DNA of 64,000 bases from an uncultured Bacteroidales bacterium (GCA_902787185.1 CADAFP010000007.1:1-64000), one strand, 5' to 3'; shown: positions 6,760 to 15,307, counted from the stretch's first letter. Numbers and translations: made by a program. The notes: generated by a model not told the origin, from the sequence alone.

Positions 6760-8421
6760 GTGAAACGGTTGCCGTTGGTCATATTGGTCTTTGCGGTGCT
6801 AGCGGCGGTGGTCGCGGGGTGCGGTCGTGCGCCACACTATGACGCGCGGCTGGAGTCGGCCGACAGCCTGATGCGCGACTGTCCCGACAGCTCGCTGTCC
6901 ATCGTCGAGGGCCTGTGCCGCGACAGCCTGGCCACCGAGGGCGACCGTGCCTACCATGACCTGCTGCTCACCCAGGCCCGCTACCGCTGCTACGTCACCG
7001 CCACCAGCGACAGCGACATCAACCGCGCCCTGGCCTACTACCGCGCCCACCCCAAGGAGCGCGAGAAACTCACCCGCGCCAACATCTACAAGGGTGCCGT
7101 CATGGACGAACTGGGATTCCCCGACAGCGCCATGCGCTACTACAAGCAGGCCGAGGCCGTCGCCGACCCCACCGACTACTTCAACCTGGGATATATCAAG
7201 ATGCGCATGGGTACTTTATACCGTGATCATTACTCAATGGACGGTAATGAAACAGAAAAATATGAGCAGGCCTTAAATTGCTTTCAGCAAACTGACAATA
7301 AACCATACCAATTGAAATGCCTCATTAATCTAGGATGTCTTTACCGTATTAAGTTCCCTCATAGGGCCGACTCAACCTTTCATGAAGCCATGAAACTCGC
7401 GATAGATCTTGGCGACACATCAAATCTGTCTATAGCTGCAACAGATTTGGCACAACTGTATTATCACAATAAACTTCACTCTAAGGCCCGTGGCATCATC
7501 CATTATTTAATGAAGATGGGAATGGAGCGCTATCCGGTTAACTTTTATCCTACGGCTGCAAGCGTGTATGCTTGTTTAGGTATGGTTGACTCTGCTGAAT
7601 TATTTCTGCAACGAGGCCAATCTGTTTATCAAATAAATGACATTCTTGACAAGATGACCTATATGGAGAGCGCAGGAATGATTGCGCTGGCACGGGGTGA
7701 TAAGCGTTCTCACGAACTGATAGCATCACGTTGCCGACACTTGGCAGACTCATTACATTCTCTTAAAGGTACCTTGAAAATCATTCAAGCCGAAACTTCT
7801 TTTGACAAAATGTCTTTAGACGAAAACAGGCATATTAGCGACGTGCTCAAGAGAACACTCATTGCCCTAACTTTATTGGTTACATTAATAATTCTCTCTA
7901 TACTATTGTTACACAGGAGAAGAAAGCATAGAATGGCTACACTCCTTTCTGAACTTGAGCAAGAATCAGAGACGCAACTGATTAAACTTAATAATCTGCA
8001 GAGGACGATTGAAAGACACAATAATCTGAACAGCAATGTCAAGGAATTCTTTAATTCTCAGATATTAATGATGCAACAAGTTGCGGATGAATGCTACCAT
8101 AGCCCAAACAACACGCTAGCCAAGAGCATCAAGAATCTGGTGAAGTACGATAGCAACAACTCGGCGCAATGGTTGCCACTGCTTGACTGGGTTGATAGCG
8201 AGTATGGCCATATCATAAAAATATCTAAGGAGAATCATCCCCAACTTAATGACAAGGAGTTGCTAATGATCGCCCTCACAGCACTGGATTTCTCGTGCGC
8301 TCAAATCGCCATCTTCTTTGGATTTGATCAGGCTACTAGTGCAGGGGCCGCACGCACAAGAATTGCAAGAAAAATGAATCTTAACACAACCTTAACTAAA
8401 TACATTGAACAGTTCAAATAA
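6760..8421 (+). CDS. TPR lipoprotein-type transmembrane regulator with C-terminal HTH
   Basis: The 553-residue protein has a signal sequence with a lipobox-like LAAVVAGC (Cys near residue 21), tetratricopeptide-like helices over about 30-330, one transmembrane helix at about 367-386 (LIALTLLVTLIILSILLL) followed by RRRKHR, a coiled coil, and a C-terminal domain (about 490-545, PQLNDKELLMIALTALDFS) resembling a LuxR/sigma-4-type HTH. I infer a periplasmic TPR sensor joined through the membrane to a cytoplasmic DNA-binding domain. The start is GTG. The first 148 codons are very GC-rich and the rest is AT-rich with a sharp switch near 7205. A paralogue lies at 61763. A small exported protein follows in both cases. 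Confidence 0.75.
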   Translation: MKRLPLVILVFAVLAAVVAGCGRAPHYDARLESADSLMRDCPDSSLSIVEGLCRDSLATEGDRAYHDLLLTQARYRCYVTATSDSDINRALAYYRAHPKEREKLTRANIYKGAVMDELGFPDSAMRYYKQAEAVADPTDYFNLGYIKMRMGTLYRDHYSMDGNETEKYEQALNCFQQTDNKPYQLKCLINLGCLYRIKFPHRADSTFHEAMKLAIDLGDTSNLSIAATDLAQLYYHNKLHSKARGIIHYLMKMGMERYPVNFYPTAASVYACLGMVDSAELFLQRGQSVYQINDILDKMTYMESAGMIALARGDKRSHELIASRCRHLADSLHSLKGTLKIIQAETSFDKMSLDENRHISDVLKRTLIALTLLVTLIILSILLLHRRRKHRMATLLSELEQESETQLIKLNNLQRTIERHNNLNSNVKEFFNSQILMMQQVADECYHSPNNTLAKSIKNLVKYDSNNSAQWLPLLDWVDSEYGHIIKISKENHPQLNDKELLMIALTALDFSCAQIAIFFGFDQATSAGAARTRIARKMNLNTTLTKYIEQFK

Positions 8422-8547
8422 GACGAAAAATCATTATCCAGTCCTTATTTAATTCTATAGAAAGGTACCGATAACTATGTGAATAAAAACAATTCTTCTA
8501 AACCACTGAAAAACAACACTATATAATTGCTTTGAATAACGAATAAA

Positions 8548-8580
8548 TTTGGTAACTATACTAATAGTGCATTATCTTTG
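8548..8580 (+). promoter_or_regulatory. full -33/-7 promoter
   Basis: TTTG at 8548-8551 and TATCTTTG at 8573-8580 are 21 bases apart, upstream of the small exported protein at 8619. The sequence around it (AAATTTGGT, then CTTTGCAT) resembles the promoter at 63559-63590. Confidence 0.75.
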
Positions 8581-8618
8581 CATTCATCATTAACACTAAT
8601 TGTTATCTCGTGAATGCA

Positions 8619-8990
8619 ATGAAAAAACTATTTTTATTCGCTTTGTTTTTGTTTTTTACTGCTTTTTTGGGAAGAGCAGAATTAGAACAAGTTGTAATCC
8701 ATAATGGAGGTGGTACACATGACCATTTTGAGTTTCCTGCAATCTCGGACATGCCCGATGCGGTCTATTATGACTCCGATGAAATGGAAATCATCATCGA
8801 GGCCGACGGAGTCTCTCAGTATTATGATGTGGAGATTGTCAGTGATTCCCTGAACCAGACGGTGATTTTGACCCAGGTCAGCGGCTACGGCGACACCATC
8901 GACGTGTCATCACTGCCCACCGGCAGCTACATCATCATTTTCACCTCGCAGTTCCACAACACCTACGAGGGACAGTTCTATATCCAGTAG
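8619..8990 (+). CDS. small exported beta-sandwich-like protein (DUF3244-like)
   Basis: The 123-residue protein has a signal peptide (MKKLFLFALFLFFTAFLGRA) and a mature part of about 100 residues dominated by beta-prone segments (MEIIIEADGVSQYYDVEIV, TGSYIIIFTSQFHNTYEGQFYI). Size and pattern resemble the DUF3244 family of secreted Bacteroidota proteins with an immunoglobulin-like fold; this is an impression from sequence, not a search. I prefer the ATG at 8619 over the in-frame GTG at 8610. It follows the TPR regulator by about 200 bases with its own promoter and may be its target. The protein at 63647 is a second member in the same position. Confidence 0.65.
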   Translation: MKKLFLFALFLFFTAFLGRAELEQVVIHNGGGTHDHFEFPAISDMPDAVYYDSDEMEIIIEADGVSQYYDVEIVSDSLNQTVILTQVSGYGDTIDVSSLPTGSYIIIFTSQFHNTYEGQFYIQ

Positions 8991-9105
8991 ACTCCCCCTC
9001 GCTGCCAGCCGCACAACAACTGACAAAACGCTTTCGGCAGCATGACGTGAAACGTTCCCGATGATACATCAAATTATTTACTAACATTTTAATAATCATA
9101 AAATT

Positions 9106-9909
9106 ATGAAGAAATTAATACTTGTTCTTTTAGCCCTCGCGGCTGTTCTGTCTGCTTCTGCCGACAGGTATTTGACCTTTGGCGTCAACGACACGCTCAG
9201 AATTACCCCAACATGTTTGGGTGGCACCCAGACTGTCACAGTGCGTGCCCATTTCGACGGTCGTCTCGATAAGTGGGACATGACTTTGAATTTACCTCAG
9301 GGCATGAGTCTGTTGAATTATGATTTGGGCTATGACATGCTGTACATCCCATACGTGAACGAGCAGGGAACACCCAGCTATTGCTCTGCTCAGCTGCTTT
9401 GCTCAGAATACTATTTCCGAGAGAGTAATACATATAAGGATTCTTTGTCTGCTTCCATCATCGTACCAGGCTATTGGGATTCCAATAATGATGGAACTTA
9501 TGAATCCTATGGCACGGTTAAGTGGGAACCTGGTGACTATGATCACATGTGTCAATTGTTATTCCATTATGATGTTAATTTTCCTGACACAGCTTCAATA
9601 GTAATCAAGGAAACACTGTCGTCAACATATGACCAATTAGGTTTTACCATTCCGTTCACCCAGTTCAATAAAACAATCTTTCTTTATGTCGGCTATCAGT
9701 TAGGTGACGTGAACGGTGATGATTATGTCAATGTCGCAGACCACACTGCATTGATTGACTGCCTTATACATCACACAGCACTTGACAGTTACCGCTTCAA
9801 GGCTGCCGACATGGACGGTGATGGCGTCTTGACAATCAGTGATGCAATCATCCTTGGAGAGTACTTGGCAGATCATGGTCTGATGTCACTCGAAGATCAG
9901 GTGATATGA
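9106..9909 (+). CDS. secreted cohesin-like/dockerin protein, copy 1
   Basis: The 267-residue protein has a signal peptide (1-19, ending SASA) and a beta-rich module (about 20-195) with a pattern like cohesin-type domains (GTQTVTVRAHFDGRLDKW, LNLPQGMSL, GTVKWEPGDYD). A C-terminal pair of dockerin repeats follows: GDVNGDDYVNVAD (about 203-215) and ADMDGDGVLTISD (about 237-249). It is probably exported to the cell surface. No enzyme motif is seen. The gene at 11156 is a paralogue; the two share a 43-base identical stretch just after the signal peptide while the rest has diverged. The cohesin assignment is inferred from pattern only. Confidence 0.7.
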   Translation: MKKLILVLLALAAVLSASADRYLTFGVNDTLRITPTCLGGTQTVTVRAHFDGRLDKWDMTLNLPQGMSLLNYDLGYDMLYIPYVNEQGTPSYCSAQLLCSEYYFRESNTYKDSLSASIIVPGYWDSNNDGTYESYGTVKWEPGDYDHMCQLLFHYDVNFPDTASIVIKETLSSTYDQLGFTIPFTQFNKTIFLYVGYQLGDVNGDDYVNVADHTALIDCLIHHTALDSYRFKAADMDGDGVLTISDAIILGEYLADHGLMSLEDQVI

Positions 9910-9947
9910 TTAAGCAAAGATTTACAAACACTTTAAATTGATTGATC

Positions 9948-10892
9948 ATGAAAAAGATTTCATTTTTGTTCTTGTTGGTGCTGTGGTCAGTGTGTGCCTC
10001 AGCCCAGTATTACTACATACCCCGCTTCGACCCGAACCAGGATGGCGTTTCTGACGTTGGCGATGTGACGGCAGTGGTTGACTGCGTGCTGAACCACGGA
10101 AATATTGAAGGCGTCAACGGGGACGTGGACCGTAATGGCTCGCTTTTCATTACTGATGTGGTCTTAATGATTGACTACCTGTTCCACCCTGGGAATTATG
10201 ACCATCCAAAGTATGAGCCATACTATCCCGAATTCGAGATACCGGAGGGGGCCGAGATCTATGAAGCGAACGGGGTGAGCTTCGCCATGGCGCCCATCGA
10301 CACCGTCGATGAGTCGGGCAACATTGTCCATAAGCTCAGCATGGGCGTTACCGAGGTGACCATCGAGCTGTGGGAGGCGGTGATGGGCAACAACCCAACA
10401 CTGGCCAGTGCGATGTATGACTTCATCACGCCGCGGTGGCCTGTGTCACATGTCAGCTGGTATAACTGTCAAGACTTCATTGCCCGGTTGAACGAGTTGA
10501 CGGGTCAGCAGTTCCGACTTCCCACCAGCGACGAATGGAAATATGCAGCCTCAGGAGGGCTCACAGGTATCCCCTACCAGATGGGCTGGATGTTGACACA
10601 CCTGCCTAAAGGCTTTGAATCGGTTTATGGGGGGTGTCCTGTTGGACTCTTCTTGCCACCTAACGGGCTCGGCCTCTATGACATGTCCGGTAACGTTGCC
10701 GAGTGGTGCAGCAATGGCTCATCAAATGCTGGCTTAGGTGTATATCAAGCATACGTTGCAGGCGGGGATGTGTATCTGGAAAACCATTATTTCTCAGTAG
10801 GCACCTACTTCGTGCTTCTTGCTTTTAAGGACGAGTGTCAAGGGACTCATGGCGGTCACCCCATGCTTCACGGGCTGCGCCTGGCCATGTGA
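9948..10892 (+). CDS. secreted dockerin protein with SUMF1/FGE-like domain
   Basis: The 314-residue protein has a signal peptide (1-20), two dockerin-like repeats (DPNQDGVSDVGD near 28-39 and GDVDRNGSLFITD near 58-70) and a formylglycine-generating-enzyme/SUMF1-type domain (about 105-314). Family features seen are MGVTEVTIELWEAVMG, PVSHVSWYNCQDFIARLNE, FRLPTSDEWKYAASGG and GLYDMSGNVAEWC. In Bacteroidota most such domains in exported proteins are lectin-like or of unknown role rather than sulfatase-activating enzymes, and the C-terminal active-site Cys pair of true FGE is not evident here. I chose the ATG at 9948. It lies between the two cohesin-like/dockerin paralogues and may act with them. 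Confidence 0.8.
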   Translation: MKKISFLFLLVLWSVCASAQYYYIPRFDPNQDGVSDVGDVTAVVDCVLNHGNIEGVNGDVDRNGSLFITDVVLMIDYLFHPGNYDHPKYEPYYPEFEIPEGAEIYEANGVSFAMAPIDTVDESGNIVHKLSMGVTEVTIELWEAVMGNNPTLASAMYDFITPRWPVSHVSWYNCQDFIARLNELTGQQFRLPTSDEWKYAASGGLTGIPYQMGWMLTHLPKGFESVYGGCPVGLFLPPNGLGLYDMSGNVAEWCSNGSSNAGLGVYQAYVAGGDVYLENHYFSVGTYFVLLAFKDECQGTHGGHPMLHGLRLAM

Positions 10893-10999
10893 TGCCCGTT
10901 CCCGCAGCCCGGAGGCAATATCGCACTCTGTTATAGACGGAATTTGATGTGAAAAACCTGAGCCCACTTGAAAAAGCCAGCTCGCGAATATGGGAACCG

Positions 11000-11105
11000 T
11001 CCACCGGTTAAACGGATTAACCGGATAGATTCACAATGTTAGTTTTTGACTTCATACGGGTTCAACCTATAAAAACATCCATTTAATCCGTGTAATCCGT
11101 GGACC
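11000..11105. repeat. intergenic direct-repeat tract
   Basis: The gap upstream of the second cohesin-like gene contains two adjoining copies of AATCCGTG (11082-11100, TTAATCCGTGTAATCCGTGG) and a nearby variant pair around GGATTAACCGGAT. It looks like an intergenic repeat element; no coding potential is seen. Confidence 0.4.
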
Positions 11106-11155
11106 GTAAACGACTTTTTCGGGTGGGCTCTCTATTAAAAACCCAATTCAACAAC

Positions 11156-11920
11156 ATGAAGAAATTACTTTTTTCTCTTTTGGCCCTCGCGGCCATCTTG
11201 CCGGCCTCTGCCGACAGGTATTTGACCTTTGGCGTCAACGACACGCTCAGGGTGTATCCCTCACGCTTGGACAGCACCCAGAGCGTAATGGTGCGTGCCC
11301 ATTTCGACGGGCGTCTCGACCAATGGTTCATGACGCTGAACCTGCCACAGGGCATCAGCCTTGCCAGCTATGCGAAGGGTGACGACCTGCTGAATATCCC
11401 TTATGAGAACGAAGTTGGCGAAGACTGCTATTGCAATGCGGCATTGTATATGAACCAATCGGCCAATGGCGCCACGGTGACACTGATGAGCAATATCACA
11501 GAGCGGGGTTACTGGATGTTTTTAGGGGTATATTCCTTTTATGGTACCGTCAAGTGGGAACCAGGCGACTATGACCGGATGTGTGAGCTGGTGTTCAAGT
11601 TCGACGGCACCCTCCAGGACGGCGCGACAATAGTCATCAATGAATTCCTCTCATCGACCTTTGACGGGAGAGGTTTCACCATCGGTAACACCAATGTGGA
11701 TAAGACCATCCATCTGATCGTGGCCTATAAACCCGGCGACGTGGATGGTGACGGCAAGTTGAGCATCGCCGACGTGACCGGCTTGACCGACCTGCTGATC
11801 TATGGTGACACGTCCTCAAGCGAAGATGTCATGCAGGCCGCCGACGTGAACGGTGATGCTGTCATAGGCATCGCCGACGTGACAGCCCTGATTGACCTAT
11901 TGCTCAGCAGCGACGACTGA
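11156..11920 (+). CDS. secreted cohesin-like/dockerin protein, copy 2
   Basis: The 254-residue paralogue of the protein at 9106 has a signal peptide (1-19, ending PASA), then DRYLTFGVNDTLR as in copy 1, a beta-rich module, GTVKWEPGDYDRM, and a C-terminal dockerin pair (GDVDGDGKLSIAD and ADVNGDAVIGIAD). The dockerin loops here fit the calcium-binding consensus better than those of copy 1. I chose the ATG at 11156 because the longer frame lacks a signal peptide at its start. The two copies flank the dockerin-SUMF1 gene, so the trio may be co-exported surface proteins. Confidence 0.75.
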   Translation: MKKLLFSLLALAAILPASADRYLTFGVNDTLRVYPSRLDSTQSVMVRAHFDGRLDQWFMTLNLPQGISLASYAKGDDLLNIPYENEVGEDCYCNAALYMNQSANGATVTLMSNITERGYWMFLGVYSFYGTVKWEPGDYDRMCELVFKFDGTLQDGATIVINEFLSSTFDGRGFTIGNTNVDKTIHLIVAYKPGDVDGDGKLSIADVTGLTDLLIYGDTSSSEDVMQAADVNGDAVIGIADVTALIDLLLSSDD

Positions 11921-12143
11921 CGGCGACACAAAAAGGTGGAATGGCTCAACACCCAATGGGGACTGTAGAAAGACAGGCTACAGGCCCCACTGCGGGTGGA
12001 TATTTTTTTGATTTCTCGGCCGATAGGCCGATTAAAGCTGAGTCGAGTGGGGAACCCTCTTGTTGTTCCGTCAATTGAGTGATGGCAGACGGTTCCGATA
12101 ATTTGTGATGGGAACTTGTGGTTATTGATGCTTGTAAAACGTG

Positions 12144-12174
12144 TGACGGGTGCCTCTTGAGGGGGCACCCGTCA
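12144..12174. terminator. bidirectional terminator
   Basis: A perfect 11-bp stem TGACGGGTGCC (12144-12154) and GGCACCCGTCA (12164-12174) lies between convergent genes, with a short T run on the minus strand side. The remaining gap 11921-12209 holds a smaller CGGCC/GGCCG hairpin near 12019-12032 and no gene. Confidence 0.65.
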
Positions 12175-12209
12175 TCATGTGATGGTTAATGTAAAAACCG
12201 ATGGTCGGC

Positions 12210-12761
12210 TTACTTCTTGAAGAAGCGGTTGTACAGGCCGGTGAAGCCTTGTCCGTGACGGGCCTCGTCGCGGGCCATCTCGTGAACGGTGTCGTGGATG
12301 GCATCGAGGTTCTGGGCCTTGGCGAGCTTGGCGATGCGGAACTTGTCCTCACATGCGCCAGCCTCGGCTGCCATGCGTTTCTCAAGGTTGGTCTTGGTAT
12401 CCCAAACTACCTCACCCAGGAGCTCGGCGAACTTGGCGGCATGCTCGGCCTCCTCAAAGGCGTAGCGCTTGAAGGCCTCGGCTACCTCGGGATAGCCCTC
12501 GCGGTCGGCTTGGCGCGACATGGCGAGATACATACCCACCTCGGAGCATTCGCCCTCGAAGTGTGCCTTCAGTCCAGCGAGGATTTCGGGGTCAACGCCC
12601 TTGGCGACGCCGATGACATGCTCGGCGGCATAGGTCACTTCCTCGTCCTCCTTGAGTTCCTTGAACTTCTCGGCGGGTTGTTTACACTGCGGACATTTCT
12701 CGGGAGGGGTGTCACCTTCGTGCACATAACCGCAGACGGTGCAGATCCATTTCTTTGCCAT
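12210..12761 (-). CDS. reverse rubrerythrin (peroxide-reducing)
   Basis: The 183-residue cytoplasmic protein reduces hydrogen peroxide in anaerobes. An N-terminal rubredoxin-like domain with C7/C10 and C23/C26 (ICTVCGY and KCPQCK) precedes a ferritin-like diiron domain (about 45-183) with the ligand motifs [20 protein letters not shown] and DEARHGQGF. Rubredoxin first, diiron domain second is the reverse rubrerythrin arrangement. Electrons enter through rubredoxin, and a separate 37-residue rubredoxin is encoded 85 bases upstream on the same strand, probably in the same transcript started at 13008-13015. Confidence 0.92.
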   Translation of the reverse strand: MAKKWICTVCGYVHEGDTPPEKCPQCKQPAEKFKELKEDEEVTYAAEHVIGVAKGVDPEILAGLKAHFEGECSEVGMYLAMSRQADREGYPEVAEAFKRYAFEEAEHAAKFAELLGEVVWDTKTNLEKRMAAEAGACEDKFRIAKLAKAQNLDAIHDTVHEMARDEARHGQGFTGLYNRFFKK

Positions 12762-12846
12762 AATAGTCAGTTAGTTGTTCTTTGATTAAGATAAGTTAAA
12801 CAGATGATAGTTGATAATTCACATGTTATCGCGGGGACGGGAGGTG

Positions 12847-12960
12847 TCACTCGGTCACTTCCTCAAAATCCTCGGGTCCAACGCCGCACAGCGGGCATTC
12901 TTCGGGAGGTGTGTCACCCTCATGGATGTAGCCACACACAACGCATTTCCATTTCTTCAT
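12847..12960 (-). CDS. 37-residue rubredoxin-like protein
   Basis: A very short gene encodes [20 protein letters not shown] followed by [17 protein letters not shown] and stop. The four Cys (6, 9, 22, 25) form two CxxC knuckles that would bind one iron. It closely matches the rubredoxin domain of the reverse rubrerythrin that follows, and is likely its electron donor or a duplicate of that domain. It is shorter than classical rubredoxins (about 52 residues). A promoter box lies 47 bases upstream. Confidence 0.8.
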   Translation of the reverse strand: MKKWKCVVCGYIHEGDTPPEECPLCGVGPEDFEEVTE

Positions 12961-13007
12961 TGTCGTTGATAGCTGTATTAAAGATTAATAATAATGGTTA
13001 TTGGTTA

Positions 13008-13015
13008 CAAAGTTA
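13008..13015 (-). promoter_or_regulatory. TAnnTTTG promoter box
   Basis: The minus strand reads TAACTTTG, about 47 bases before the rubredoxin start; it probably drives rubredoxin and reverse rubrerythrin together. Confidence 0.6.
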
Positions 13016-13099
13016 AGGCAAGAGTTCCATATTTTCCAAATAATTTATCATTTTTTTTGAAATATCATTTCTGTTAGCCATCGCTCGGACAAATTGCAT

Positions 13100-13107
13100 T
13101 ATCTTTG
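13100..13107 (+). promoter_or_regulatory. TAnnTTTG box 5 bases before nadK
   Basis: TATCTTTG ends five bases before the nadK ATG at 13113, which predicts a leaderless or nearly leaderless message. Confidence 0.6.
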
Positions 13108-13112
13108 TTGCC

Positions 13113-13985
13113 ATGAAACAGTTGGTGATTTTTGGAAACATCTATCAGGAGGCTGGCGCCGAGGGTGTGTTGGCGATGCTCGAGGCCCTGCGCCAGCGCA
13201 GCATGAACGTTGTAGTCGAGAAGGAATTCTTGCGGCACTTGTGTGGCAGCGGCGGTGGTGAGATGGGGCTTGAGTCGTTTGACGCGAGCGATGTCCCTGA
13301 CGCCGACATGGCGCTGTCGCTGGGTGGCGACGGCACGTTCTTGACCACCGTGATGTGGGTGTCGCGGCAGGGGATGCCCATCCTGGGCATCAACTTGGGT
13401 CATTTGGGCTATTTGACGGCTGGAAGGCTTGACGAGGGTATGTCGATCATCGACGAGGTGATGGCCGGGAAATACCGCATCGAGGAGCGGACGATGCTGC
13501 AGGTCGAGTGTGACGCCGTGGAGATTCCCCATCCGTGGGCGCTGAACGAGGTGGCCATCCTGCGACATGACACGTCGTCGATGCTGGATATGCAGACGAG
13601 CCTGCGGGGCAGCGAGTTGACGACCTACCGCGGTGACGGCCTGATAGTGAGCACGCCGACGGGGTCAACCGCCTATAATATGAGTGTGGGCGGTCCCATC
13701 CTGGAGCCCACCACTGCCTGCCTGGTGCTGGCGCCCATCTCGCCGCACTCGTTGACGATGCGTCCGCTGGTGGTGCGCGATGACAGCCTGATTACTGTGA
13801 GGACACATTCCCGTGCCACACACTACGAGGTGAGTATCGATGGTGAAGTGACCTTGTGCCCGACGGGCTCGGTGCTGACCATAGCCCGTGCCCCCTACTG
13901 CGCACGCGTCGTGCAACTGCAGGGCAAGAATTTTGCCAATACGCTTCGTCAAAAGTTGCTCTGGGGCACCGACCAGCGCCCTTAA
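13113..13985 (+). CDS. nadK: NAD kinase
   Basis: The 290-residue enzyme phosphorylates NAD to NADP with ATP in the cytoplasm. The family signatures are complete: GGDGTFL at about 71-77, the NE motif in ALNEVAIL, and GDGLIVSTPTGSTAY in the C-terminal half, followed by the beta-rich C-terminal domain. Length fits the bacterial family. It is divergently oriented from the rubredoxin/rubrerythrin pair, which may matter because NADPH supply and peroxide reduction are linked, though this is only context. No ribosome-binding site precedes the ATG, in line with the promoter box placed five bases upstream. Confidence 0.95.
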   Translation: MKQLVIFGNIYQEAGAEGVLAMLEALRQRSMNVVVEKEFLRHLCGSGGGEMGLESFDASDVPDADMALSLGGDGTFLTTVMWVSRQGMPILGINLGHLGYLTAGRLDEGMSIIDEVMAGKYRIEERTMLQVECDAVEIPHPWALNEVAILRHDTSSMLDMQTSLRGSELTTYRGDGLIVSTPTGSTAYNMSVGGPILEPTTACLVLAPISPHSLTMRPLVVRDDSLITVRTHSRATHYEVSIDGEVTLCPTGSVLTIARAPYCARVVQLQGKNFANTLRQKLLWGTDQRP

Positions 13986-14028
13986 TTCAGGGTAAAATAA
14001 GTGTCAGTTTTTAATAGTTCTAAAGACC

Positions 14029-14092
14029 TTAAGGTCATTAAAGTCCTTAAGGTCCTTAAAGTCACTCCTAACTCCTAACTCCTAACTAATAA
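14029..14092. repeat. low-complexity direct repeats
   Basis: The gap between the convergent nadK and glycosyltransferase genes holds variants of CCTTAAGGTC / CCTTAAAGTC and three tandem copies of ACTCCTA. It resembles the short-unit tracts at 43651, 44985, 57380 and 61005. Confidence 0.55.
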
Positions 14093-14096
14093 AGTT

Positions 14097-15239
14097 TTAT
14101 TGCTTGAAGAGCCTGCGGTGCATGAGGATGGAGCGGTAGATGTGAATCATGTGGTCGGCCAGCACCTGGCTAGTGAACCGCTCGGTGTTCTCCCTTGCCG
14201 CCTTCAGTAGCGCCTCCCTCTTGTTGCTGTCCTCGAGCACGTCGCTCAGCTTGTCGGCACCGTCCTCAAAGTCAGTATAGTAAATGGCACCGTCGCCGCC
14301 AAACTCCCTTGCCTGGGGTGAGTCCTTGCAGATGACAAGTGCTCCCGACCGCTGCGCATTGATGAGCTTGTAGAGGTCGCGGATGCGCTCGGTGTTGGGG
14401 ATAATGACGGCCTCGGCCATCTTGCAGACGGCGGTGAGGTCGGCGTGGTGTACCTTATCCACCTGCTTGAAGCGGTGGAAGATGTGGAGGTCGTGGGCCT
14501 GCTCCTTGACGACGTGGTCAAAGTGGTCAGTGCGGTAGCCGAGCATCACGATGGAGATCTTGCGGTTCCTCAGCTCGTGGATGAGCTTCATGGCCTCTTC
14601 CAGATTGTCGTCGCTGTCGAGGCGTCCCTTGTAGAGGACAAAGCGCTCGGGCAGACGGTATTTCTTGGTGAGGATGTCGTACATGTTCTCGGGAACGGAG
14701 TCGTCACATCCGTCATAGAAACAGGGATGAACCACCTCGACGATGTCGGGGCTCACGTGGTAGTGGTTGATGATGGTCTGCCTGTCGGGCTCGTGGAGGG
14801 CGATGATGCGCTTGGCGATCTTGCAGGCCTTGCGTGCGCGACGTTGCATCTTCATGCGAGTGAACCAGCTCGAAGCGCTCTTGTACAGCGGGTCGGTCAT
14901 GGTGAACACTGTCGGGAAGCTGCTGCCCTGGAATCCTGAGGGAATGCCATCGTCGATGCCATGGAAGGTGTTCACGCCGTGGGCCTTGGCCGACTTGACG
15001 ATACCGTTCTTGGTGTACCAGCGATTGCGGTCATGGATATGGCTGCGTGGGAATTTCACGCGTACGCCTTCCTCATTGAACAGAGACGTGAGTCGCTTGT
15101 TAGGCTCGTTCTGAGGCGAATACATGATGTAATAGTTGTCAGGATAATATTTGGCAAGCGCCTTAATAAGGATACGTCCGTAATAGGAAGAATCGTTATT
15201 TTCCATGACAATCTTGCGTCCTCCGTAACCTACTACCAT
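14097..15239 (-). CDS. glycosyltransferase, GT4-like
   Basis: The 380-residue protein has the two-domain GT-B layout. The N-terminal half begins MVVGYGGRKIVMENNDSSYY and shows GINTFHGIDDGIPSG-type acceptor-domain sequence. The C-terminal half contains FVLYKGRLDSDDNLEEAM, IVMLGY, an EAVIIPNTERIRDLYKLINA stretch where GT4 enzymes place the sugar-nucleotide contacts, and SPQAREFGGDGAIYY. It probably adds a sugar to a surface polysaccharide or lipid; donor and acceptor cannot be read from sequence. There are no neighbours of a polysaccharide locus. A TAnnTTTG box lies at 15300. Confidence 0.8.
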   Translation of the reverse strand: MVVGYGGRKIVMENNDSSYYGRILIKALAKYYPDNYYIMYSPQNEPNKRLTSLFNEEGVRVKFPRSHIHDRNRWYTKNGIVKSAKAHGVNTFHGIDDGIPSGFQGSSFPTVFTMTDPLYKSASSWFTRMKMQRRARKACKIAKRIIALHEPDRQTIINHYHVSPDIVEVVHPCFYDGCDDSVPENMYDILTKKYRLPERFVLYKGRLDSDDNLEEAMKLIHELRNRKISIVMLGYRTDHFDHVVKEQAHDLHIFHRFKQVDKVHHADLTAVCKMAEAVIIPNTERIRDLYKLINAQRSGALVICKDSPQAREFGGDGAIYYTDFEDGADKLSDVLEDSNKREALLKAARENTERFTSQVLADHMIHIYRSILMHRRLFKQ

Positions 15240-15299
15240 AATTTATTGTTGTTTTGTTGTATTAATGTAATATTCCAAATAACTGAATGATAAAACGTG

Positions 15300-15307
15300 C
15301 AAAGTTA
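15300..15307 (-). promoter_or_regulatory. TAnnTTTG promoter box
   Basis: The minus strand reads TAACTTTG about 61 bases before the glycosyltransferase ATG. Confidence 0.55.
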
